A stretch of 14,532 bases of DNA from Firmicutes bacterium UBA4996. Its GTDB lineage: Bacteria > Bacillota > Limnochordia > Darwinibacteriales > Darwinibacteriaceae. Numbering within the stretch: position 1 is the stretch's first letter; the number at the start of each line of letters is the position of its first letter. The notes beneath the pieces were generated by a model. It had not been told where the DNA came from, made no database searches, and saw nothing but the letters and a program-made list of their open reading frames with translations. The position numbers were made by a program, and so were the translations under genes. Positions 1 to 5,246 of this stretch are shown here, piece by piece. Location: NCBI GenBank assembly GCA_002396805.1, contig DGYW01000056.1:634-15165 (forward strand), written 5' to 3'.

Positions 1-18
1 ATCCGAAACGTTTCGGAT
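1..18. promoter_or_regulatory. 18-bp perfect palindrome, candidate operator
   Basis: The sequence ATCCGAAACGTTTCGGAT equals its own reverse complement over all 18 bases. A perfect palindrome with a central CG and GAAACGTTTC core resembles the operators of LacI-family repressors (established knowledge of that family). It sits at the very edge of the window, so the gene it may control, and any extension of the palindrome, lie outside. No convincing promoter is seen next to it. Confidence 0.4.
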
Positions 19-109
19 TGCTCTATTGTTAATATTCAGCTCGACTATCTTAAATCCTTCTTTGACAACTTCTTTTGTTGTAATAGTTTTGTAAAGTCAA
101 TCTTAGTCA
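19..109. other. Non-coding stretch left of the DUF4097 terminator
   Basis: No gene is supported here. Visible items are an imperfect hairpin ACAAC-N7-GTTGT at 65-81 and a tandem TTGACT-N4-TTGACT on the minus strand (110 to 95). The tandem could be a response-regulator site or a -35 element for a leftward gene outside the window, but no good -10 box follows at normal spacing. Confidence 0.3.
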
Positions 110-137
110 AAGAAGAGATGGGCGACCACCTCTTCTT
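110..137 (-). terminator. Rho-independent terminator after the DUF4097 gene
   Basis: The arms at 110-121 and 126-137 form a 12-bp stem with a 4-nt loop. The single imperfect position (118/129) is a G-U wobble in the minus-strand RNA but an A-C mismatch in the plus-strand RNA, which points to minus-strand use. The minus-strand 3' side ends in a U/C-rich run (CTCTTCTTTG). It lies 21 bp past the stop codon of the DUF4097 gene. Confidence 0.75.
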
Positions 138-158
138 AGTATAACTTAGTTACTATGT

Positions 159-1283
159 TTAACACCCAACCGATATCGATCCTGAGGTAGTAGATGCTCT
201 CAGTGTTAGCTTCTTCGCCTTCTGCTCGAAGTCTAACGAACGACCTGCTAGCACATTTCCTCCACCGGTTCGCTCTTGCTTGGTCATCTCTAATGGCCCC
301 AATTCTGCAGAGGCTCTCCCTACAGAAGTACTTAAATCAAGAGCCACGCCTAGATCTGGTTCGGTCGGTACAGCCACCCGGATTGATCCATTAGTTGTCC
401 GCAATTTGTAGGAGCTATCCCCCGTAAGTTTGGAAACCCGCACATGCATAGAACCATTTGTAGCCAAGCAATCAACATCCTGGGCCGCAATGGACAGCCG
501 ATAAGAACCATTGCTAATCCGGTGACGAATGTTTTCTGCATCCACTTCGCTCATCTCACATGACCCATTACTATTTTGCCCCTGGATCAGCTTACCTTGA
601 ACGCCCCGCAGCTTGGTAGAACCATTAACGGTTTCTACGTTGATTGTCGTAGCCTTTAGATTACCGATGCCCAAGGAACCATTGTAGGAAGATAAACGAA
701 CCTCATACACCAAGTCTTGAGGCACTAGCAAGTGCAGCGAAACGGAGCCCTCCTCTTGGGCAGGTATCTTCAACTTGAAATTGTTTCGAACGTCCCCATC
801 CGCCCAATCCAGACTCAGAACCCGACTGCGCAGAAGATCCCGATCCTTACCGCGCAGGCGTTGTACTACAGTCAACTGATAACCGTCTTCTAGCCAACCT
901 TCAACCCGAACGGATCCATTGAAGTTGTCTAAATCAAGAGGAATTACCTCTTCCACTCCCTCTACGGTCCCTCGGATCACCTGAGTAAATTCTTGGCTAG
1001 TCTCATGACCAATAAATGGGAATTTGGCAAACACCCGATTCAACTTCTCTCCAAAACCCTCCGTCTTTTGTTCAAGAGAACGGGAAAAGCGATCCGTAGC
1101 ATCCTCCACCTTTGTGGCAAAATCCTCGCCCATCTTTTCCAAACGAACCCAAGGGTCTTCCTGCGGTCCAGACTCTGTCCGCATTGAACTATCCCCAATG
1201 GCGTTAAGTAAAGCTTCGGCCTCCTCCGCAGTGATCTTGCCCTCTTCGAGCATTTTTAGAATAAGTCTCTGTTCTTGTTGCAT
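159..1283 (-). CDS. DUF4097 family beta-solenoid protein with N-terminal SHOCT-like helix (YvlB/LiaX-like)
   Basis: The 374-residue protein begins with a short helical SHOCT-like module (about residues 4-30, LKMLEEGKITAEEAEALL). A charged, probably helical linker follows (about 45-112), then a long beta-rich region typical of DUF4097 putative-adhesin proteins. That region carries NGS turns at residues 122, 201, 220, 239, 258, 276 and 298, mostly about 19 residues apart, and a final SGS at 367, suggesting stacked beta rungs. No signal peptide or membrane segment is visible. Relatives such as B. subtilis YvlB and enterococcal LiaX are linked to cell-envelope stress (known of the family). The start at 1283 has AGGAGGG 8 nt upstream; an ATG-less extension to 1349 would overlap the DUF2089 gene and is rejected. 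The gene follows the DUF2089 gene after 13 bp, so the two are probably co-transcribed. The biochemical role is unknown. Confidence 0.85.
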   Translation of the reverse strand: MQQEQRLILKMLEEGKITAEEAEALLNAIGDSSMRTESGPQEDPWVRLEKMGEDFATKVEDATDRFSRSLEQKTEGFGEKLNRVFAKFPFIGHETSQEFTQVIRGTVEGVEEVIPLDLDNFNGSVRVEGWLEDGYQLTVVQRLRGKDRDLLRSRVLSLDWADGDVRNNFKLKIPAQEEGSVSLHLLVPQDLVYEVRLSSYNGSLGIGNLKATTINVETVNGSTKLRGVQGKLIQGQNSNGSCEMSEVDAENIRHRISNGSYRLSIAAQDVDCLATNGSMHVRVSKLTGDSSYKLRTTNGSIRVAVPTEPDLGVALDLSTSVGRASAELGPLEMTKQERTGGGNVLAGRSLDFEQKAKKLTLRASTTSGSISVGC

Positions 1284-1291
1284 GACACTAT

Positions 1292-1298
1292 CCCTCCT
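1292..1298 (-). promoter_or_regulatory. Ribosome binding site that sets the DUF4097 start
   Basis: AGGAGGG on the minus strand lies 8 nt before the ATG at 1281-1283 and overlaps the stop codon of the DUF2089 gene. This favours the 374-residue product and suggests translational coupling. Confidence 0.8.
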
Positions 1299-1659
1299 AG
1301 CTTCGTAAGAGCTTAATAGCTTCTTCAGAAGTAATTTCGCCCTTATCAAGGGCCTCCAAAATTTCTTTGCGTCTTTGATCCTGCTCTCGTTCCACCCGAT
1401 AGCCTAGAGCTTCTAGGACAGCATCTAACCGACTACGGACTGTAGGATAGGAAATTCCCAGCAGCCTTTCCACCTCTTTGATATTACCCCGTGAAGTCAT
1501 AAAAACTTCGATAAACTGCCTCTGCTCTTCATCCAAACGACAAAACTTGCAAGAGTCAAAATTGCCTTCGATGCTCGTTTTGCAGCTCTGACAATGAAGT
1601 CTCGTCACTTGCATACCTTTACCACAGACCGGGCATTTACTCAGAATTGGATTTGCCAA
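1297..1659 (-). CDS. DUF2089 family zinc-ribbon/HTH transcriptional regulator
   Basis: The 120-residue protein has three CxxC pairs near the N-terminus (C9/C12, C23/C26, C37/C40) that form a zinc ribbon. A helix-turn-helix-like segment follows at about 58-86 (EVERLLGISYPTVRSRLDAV). A C-terminal SHOCT-like helix sits at about 96-118 (KEILEALDKGEITSEEAIKLL). This order matches the DUF2089 family, generally thought to be DNA-binding regulators. The start is TTG at 1657-1659, preceded by AAGGTGGTGG; the next in-frame methionine would remove the first Cys pair. It is the first gene of a two-gene unit with the DUF4097 protein, and its promoter region contains an inverted repeat, so control of its own operon is likely (inference). 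Its C-terminal module resembles the N-terminus of the downstream protein. Confidence 0.88.
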   Translation of the reverse strand: MANPILSKCPVCGKGMQVTRLHCQSCKTSIEGNFDSCKFCRLDEEQRQFIEVFMTSRGNIKEVERLLGISYPTVRSRLDAVLEALGYRVEREQDQRRKEILEALDKGEITSEEAIKLLRS

Positions 1660-1681
1660 TCTTAAACCACCACCTTAATGT

Positions 1682-1694
1682 ATTTAATATCAAA
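1682..1694 (-). promoter_or_regulatory. TTGATATTAAAT half-site in the DUF2089 leader
   Basis: The minus strand reads TTTGATATTAAAT between the promoter and the start codon. It matches the TTGATATTA core of the inverted repeat at 1757-1771, so the promoter is flanked on both sides by similar sequence. A role as a second repressor site is inferred; the region is AT-rich, so chance is possible. Confidence 0.3.
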
Positions 1695-1720
1695 AACAGT
1701 AAAGTCAAGTACTAATTCAT

Positions 1721-1749
1721 ATTTTAAAGTAGAGGTTTAATAATGTCAA
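1721..1749 (-). promoter_or_regulatory. Sigma-70/SigA-type promoter of the DUF2089-DUF4097 unit
   Basis: On the minus strand a perfect -35 TTGACA (1744-1749) is followed by a 17-bp spacer and a -10 TAAAAT (1721-1726, five of six consensus bases). The leader to the TTG start is about 55 nt. This is the strongest promoter match in the window. Confidence 0.75.
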
Positions 1750-1756
1750 TGCCAAA

Positions 1757-1771
1757 CTTGATAATATCAAG
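1757..1771. promoter_or_regulatory. Inverted repeat CTTGATAATATCAAG upstream of the -35 box
   Basis: Perfect 7-bp arms flank one central base, ending 7 bp upstream of the -35 element of the DUF2089 promoter. The position suits an activator or repressor site. The likeliest partner is the DUF2089 regulator itself, by inference only. Confidence 0.4.
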
Positions 1772-1807
1772 AAAAGGACCCTAGTCACTTTAAACTAGAG
1801 TCCTTTT
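1772..1807 (-). terminator. Rho-independent terminator after the minus-strand beta-barrel gene
   Basis: Arms at 1772-1785 and 1794-1807 (AAAAGGAC...GTCCTTTT) form a 14-bp stem with an 8-nt loop. The one non-Watson-Crick position (1780/1799) is a U-G wobble only on the minus strand, and TCCTTTTCTT ends the minus-strand hairpin. It lies 11 bp beyond the stop codon at 1819. Confidence 0.8.
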
Positions 1808-1818
1808 CGCTTGTTTAA

Positions 1819-2469
1819 TTAAAAACTAAGAACTAATCCTCCACCAACCATGGTATTGGTCGACGTAACCCCGGCAATATCCGTCTTATAATACTTGACA
1901 GTGCCCTGCACACTAATATCGTGAACTAGGTCATAACTCACTGTAGCCCGAGCAGTTAAGAGGGTACCGTCCTTCTCATCATTCTTAAACTTTGGTGCAT
2001 AGCTGAGATCAGCCAAGAGATTAGCCTTAGGCATCACCTGAAATGTAAAGCCTAACTTGCCATAGATCCCCTTGCCGGTTTTTACTTCCGGGTCGTTCTT
2101 GCCACGGGCAACCTTGTAATCTGCTAGACCAGCACCGACCACTACTTGCAGATCAGGTTCGGTAACTACACGATAGAGTCCGCCGATAGTAATAACCCGT
2201 TCACTTATGGCCTTTTCGGGCAATTCAGCAGTGATTTCTTCAGCACCTAGCTTTGTGTAGTTAAGAGTCAAAAAAGAACCATCTGCCAAGAGATTCGGTA
2301 CTATTTCTACTGAACCATTCACCAACAAGCCTCGACTCTCAGACTTGACGCTTGTCTGCTCACCAAACCCAAACAGATAGCTACCATCTGCTTGGAAAGA
2401 CGTAGCTCCTGCTGCTACACTCATGATCAAAACCAGAACTAGAGCCCATAAAATACTTACTTTCTTCAT
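1819..2469 (-). CDS. Putative outer-membrane beta-barrel protein, secreted, function unknown
   Basis: The 216-residue product starts with a Sec signal peptide (MKK, hydrophobic core about 5-19, likely cleavage near AGATS at 20-24). The rest is alternating polar/hydrophobic beta strands with Gly-rich turns (IGGLYRVV, VVVGAGLADYKV, GKLGFTFQV, ADLSYAPKF, ARATVSYDL). It ends in GGGLVLSF, whose terminal Phe fits the C-terminal signal used by BAM-dependent outer-membrane barrels (established knowledge). Size suits an 8-stranded barrel. I do not recognise a specific family, and no ligand can be inferred. The start at 2469 has GGGAGG 7 nt upstream; a further TTG at 2484 overlaps that site and is rejected. 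It is divergent from another barrel-like gene at 2641 and has its own terminator, so it is probably monocistronic. Confidence 0.72.
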   Translation of the reverse strand: MKKVSILWALVLVLIMSVAAGATSFQADGSYLFGFGEQTSVKSESRGLLVNGSVEIVPNLLADGSFLTLNYTKLGAEEITAELPEKAISERVITIGGLYRVVTEPDLQVVVGAGLADYKVARGKNDPEVKTGKGIYGKLGFTFQVMPKANLLADLSYAPKFKNDEKDGTLLTARATVSYDLVHDISVQGTVKYYKTDIAGVTSTNTMVGGGLVLSF

Positions 2470-2476
2470 TTTCCTG

Positions 2477-2482
2477 CCTCCC
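2477..2482 (-). promoter_or_regulatory. Ribosome binding site that sets the start at 2469
   Basis: GGGAGG on the minus strand lies 7 nt before ATG at 2467-2469. It gives a clean signal peptide beginning MKK and rules out the longer TTG start. Confidence 0.75.
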
Positions 2483-2534
2483 AAATTGTTCTATCAAACT
2501 TAATTCGAGACAGAAACTAACAACCCTCTCCAAA

Positions 2535-2552
2535 ATGGCAGGTTTTTGCCAT
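2535..2552. promoter_or_regulatory. Inverted repeat ATGGCA-N6-TGCCAT in the divergent intergenic region
   Basis: Perfect 6-bp arms at 2535-2540 and 2547-2552 sit inside the 171 bp between two divergent beta-barrel genes. It could be an operator shared by both genes or a weak hairpin; nothing in the sequence decides. A second short repeat, TCTAG-AG-CTAGA, follows directly at 2552-2563. No clear -35/-10 pair is visible for either gene. Confidence 0.35.
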
Positions 2553-2640
2553 CTAGAGCTAGAATTTACATCATGCCCCCATAAATTGGAGATTACGACA
2601 GTATTGTATGGGGTAAAGCCTTATCTAAAGGAGTGAGCGC

Positions 2641-3360
2641 ATGAGCAAACGTTTATTTTTGGTCAGTGTAACAATAGTAATTTTCTTGACTTCTTTATAC
2701 CTAAGCCCTACCGCCTCCGCAGAATTAACAGCCGGTGTGCAATTAGGGTACGGGGCAACCACTTATTCTGAGATACTGGGGGACAAGTCACTAAAAGCTA
2801 CGGAGTGGTCCGATCGCCTATGGGTCAACCTCGCTAAAGACGATTTGTTGTTCACACTCTTGTATCAAGGAGCCCACAGTCTCAAAGGGCAAGGAGTAAA
2901 TCGGACAGTTGCCCAAGTCGGTGCCAACTATCTCTTCCTCAACGAAGCAGCTTTACAGGTCTATGGTGGTCTAGGCTATCAATTCCTCAACGCCCGGGTA
3001 GAAAACGCCAATGTGGAGGATGCACAAAAATCAACCTTTACTGGCCATGGTTTCGTAGGACAAGTGGTTTTGGCCATCCCTGTCTCAGAACAGGTGCGTA
3101 CAACGGCCACCATCACAGGTAATCCCTGGATGAAATGGTCCTTCAATCAAGGAGATGTAACCGATCACAATCTCAAAATGGCCCCTTCATTCGTCTACCA
3201 ACTCGACCTCACCTACGATTTTTCAGAAGACTTAGGAGCCCATCTGGGGCTTTTAGGTGGCAGTTTCAAAGTTCCCGAATTCACTTTCAGCGGAAAAGCC
3301 AAGGGTGCCACCAAAGCTTCCTTCACAGGAATTAGTCTAGGAGTGACCCATCGATTCTAA
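2641..3360 (+). CDS. Putative outer-membrane beta-barrel protein, secreted, function unknown
   Basis: The 239-residue product has a Sec signal peptide (MSKR, hydrophobic core about 5-21, cleavage likely after the ASA motif at 25-27). The mature part consists of amphipathic beta strands (TAGVQLGYGATTY, DRLWVNLAK, LLFTLLYQGAH, VAQVGANYLFL, LQVYGGLGYQFL, FVYQLDLTYDF, LGAHLGLLGGSF) and ends GISLGVTHRF. A barrel-like pattern with terminal Phe suggests an outer-membrane protein of about 8-10 strands. Start ATG 2641 has AAAGGAG 7 nt upstream. It is divergent from the similar-sized secreted protein at 1819-2469 and ends just before a strong bidirectional hairpin. No specific family recognised; a secreted beta-sandwich is the main alternative. 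Confidence 0.72.
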   Translation: MSKRLFLVSVTIVIFLTSLYLSPTASAELTAGVQLGYGATTYSEILGDKSLKATEWSDRLWVNLAKDDLLFTLLYQGAHSLKGQGVNRTVAQVGANYLFLNEAALQVYGGLGYQFLNARVENANVEDAQKSTFTGHGFVGQVVLAIPVSEQVRTTATITGNPWMKWSFNQGDVTDHNLKMAPSFVYQLDLTYDFSEDLGAHLGLLGGSFKVPEFTFSGKAKGATKASFTGISLGVTHRF

Positions 3361-3370
3361 GAACATAATT

Positions 3371-3403
3371 TAAGGGCTAACGAAACTAACTCGTTAGCCC
3401 TTA
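3371..3403. terminator. Bidirectional terminator hairpin between a beta-barrel gene and uvrC
   Basis: Perfect 13-bp arms (3371-3383 TAAGGGCTAACGA and 3391-3403) flank a 7-nt loop. On the minus strand it is followed by an AT-rich tract (AAATTATG). It lies between convergent genes and serves both: 10 bp past the stop of the plus-strand barrel gene, and containing the uvrC stop codon (3394-3396) inside its right arm. A poly-U run is weak on both sides. Confidence 0.7.
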
Positions 3404-5232
3404 TGCATAAATTGATATATTTCGCCAGCCAGCTGCGGACTAATTCCAGGTACCTCTTGCAACTGTTCAGGTGTAGCTTGGCGGATGCGTTTAATTGTAC
3501 CGAAGTGCTTAATCAGCGCTTTCTTGCGTTTCGGACCAATTCCGGGAATCTGATCTAAAACAGAACCTCGGGTAGTCTTGCCTCGTAGATTACGATGATA
3601 AGTTAAAGCGAAACGATGAGCTTCATCTCGAATTTGCCTAAGCAACAGCAAGGCTGGAGCATCGGGAGCCAAAACTACTGGATAAGCCTGACCTGCTAAA
3701 TAGATCTCTTCCCGCCTCTCGGCCAAGGCCAAAAATGGTAGCTGCAGACTTAGCTCTTCTTTAACTTCTAAGGCCACACCCAACTGGCCCTTACCCCCAT
3801 CGATCAGAACTAGATCTGGAAACGTGGCAAACTTACCACCCTCTTCTCCCTCTACTCTTTCTTGTAAACCCCGTTTGAATCTCCTGGTCACCACTTCACG
3901 CATGGCCTCGTAATCGTTAGGAGCACCCTCCACTCCTTTGATTCTGAAACGACGATAATCGTCGGATTTCAAAGCCCCGTTCTCCCACACCACCATTGAG
4001 GCCACCACATGGGAACCTTGCAGGTTAGAAATGTCAAAAGCTTCAATTCGCCGCGGTGGCTCTGGTAAATCCAGCAAATCCTGTAACTCATCTAAAGCAG
4101 TCTCTAAGGCCTTGCGTTTATAAGCGTCCCTACTACGGGTTTCCTCCAACACCACTTGAGCATTTCGAACTACTAAATCAACCAACTGCTTCTTTGGCCC
4201 CCGCTGTGGTGTACGCAAATAGACCCGACTCCCCCGCAGACTGCCCAGCCAACTTTCGAGCAGTTCTGGTTCTTCTAAGAACAAAGGTGTAAACACCTCT
4301 CTGGGGATGTAAGAGGCCTCCTCATAAAACTGCTGCAGAAAAGAGCGGAGAATTTCCCCCTCCTCCTCTTCCATCGAACATTCTAGCAAGAAATGATCCC
4401 GACCAATTAACTTGCCACTCCGGACAAAAAATACTTGCACACAAGCAAGCTCGCCCACCCGAGCGTAACCCACGAAGTCCTGATCCTCACCATGCTGGGC
4501 AACAATTTTCTGTTTCTCTTGCAAAGCCTGAAGGCTGTGGATCTGATCTCTGAGCCGAGCTGCCTTTTCAAACTCTAAATCTTTAGAGGCTTTTTGCATC
4601 TTTGCTTCTAGATCTGGAATTAGACGTTCTAGACGCCCTTCTAGAAAGAGAAGCACTTCAGCGATCATTTCGCCATACGTTTCTTTGCTAACCAATCCTG
4701 CACAAGGTGCCAAGCAGCGTCCAATGTGATAGTTGAGGCAGGGGCGATCTTGAGCACCTTCTTGAATGTTCTTGCGACAACTACGAATCGGAAAGAGTGT
4801 GCGCAAAAATGTCAAGGTTTGCTTAACTGCAGTCACATCCGTGAAGGGACCGAAATAGCGAGCTCCGTCACTTAAGCGTTTACGAACCATTAACACCTGG
4901 GGAAAGGTCTCCTGGACGGTCACCTTAATATATGGGTAGGTCTTATCATCCTTCAAACGAACATTATATCGGGGTGAGTGTTTTTTGATCAAATTGTTCT
5001 CTAAAATCAAGGCTTCCATTTCTGAATCGGTAATGATGTACTCCAAATCAGTAATGTGCTCCACCATCACTTGCACCTTAGGGGGGTGAGAAGCAGATTT
5101 TTGAAAATACGAACGCACGCGATTTCTCAAATTTATGGCCTTACCTACATAGATGATCTCCCCGGCTTCGTTCAGCATGAGATAAACCCCCGGCCTAGTA
5201 GGTAAGGTATCTAGTTTGTGTTGGAGATCCAT
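3394..5232 (-). CDS. uvrC: UvrABC excision nuclease subunit C
   Basis: UvrC makes the two cuts around a lesion after UvrB is loaded. The 612-residue protein shows, in order: an N-terminal GIY-YIG nuclease (GVY at 15-17, YVG at 28-30, Arg-rich helix RNRVR, Glu78 in LENNLIK) for the 3' incision; four Cys (152, 165, 173, 177) matching the Fe-S cluster site; a UVR helix pair at about 204-240 that contacts UvrB; an RNase H-like nuclease with Asp400, Asp478 and His539 for the 5' incision; and tandem helix-hairpin-helix DNA-binding motifs (about 557-606). The length is normal. ATG at 5232 is chosen over GTG at 5241 because AAAGGGTG lies 6 nt upstream of the ATG and the family usually starts here. 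It is the last gene of uvrBAC, 12 bp after uvrA. Confidence 0.97.
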   Translation of the reverse strand: MDLQHKLDTLPTRPGVYLMLNEAGEIIYVGKAINLRNRVRSYFQKSASHPPKVQVMVEHITDLEYIITDSEMEALILENNLIKKHSPRYNVRLKDDKTYPYIKVTVQETFPQVLMVRKRLSDGARYFGPFTDVTAVKQTLTFLRTLFPIRSCRKNIQEGAQDRPCLNYHIGRCLAPCAGLVSKETYGEMIAEVLLFLEGRLERLIPDLEAKMQKASKDLEFEKAARLRDQIHSLQALQEKQKIVAQHGEDQDFVGYARVGELACVQVFFVRSGKLIGRDHFLLECSMEEEEGEILRSFLQQFYEEASYIPREVFTPLFLEEPELLESWLGSLRGSRVYLRTPQRGPKKQLVDLVVRNAQVVLEETRSRDAYKRKALETALDELQDLLDLPEPPRRIEAFDISNLQGSHVVASMVVWENGALKSDDYRRFRIKGVEGAPNDYEAMREVVTRRFKRGLQERVEGEEGGKFATFPDLVLIDGGKGQLGVALEVKEELSLQLPFLALAERREEIYLAGQAYPVVLAPDAPALLLLRQIRDEAHRFALTYHRNLRGKTTRGSVLDQIPGIGPKRKKALIKHFGTIKRIRQATPEQLQEVPGISPQLAGEIYQFMHKG

Positions 5233-5238
5233 CTTGTT

Positions 5239-5246
5239 CACCCTTT
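5239..5246 (-). promoter_or_regulatory. Ribosome binding site that sets the uvrC start
   Basis: AAAGGGTG on the minus strand lies 6 nt before ATG 5230-5232 and overlaps the upstream GTG candidate and the uvrA stop codon. The GTG would have no room for a binding site. Confidence 0.6.

Noticed and set aside
1284..1349. Longer N-terminus of the DUF4097 protein
   Set aside because: It would overlap the DUF2089 gene by 53 bp, while an excellent binding site sits before the ATG at 1283 and the SHOCT-like module starts there.
2580..2630. SigB-like promoter (GATTAC-N14-GGGTAA) for the plus-strand barrel gene
   Set aside because: The -35 part matches poorly and no related promoter is seen elsewhere in the window to support it.
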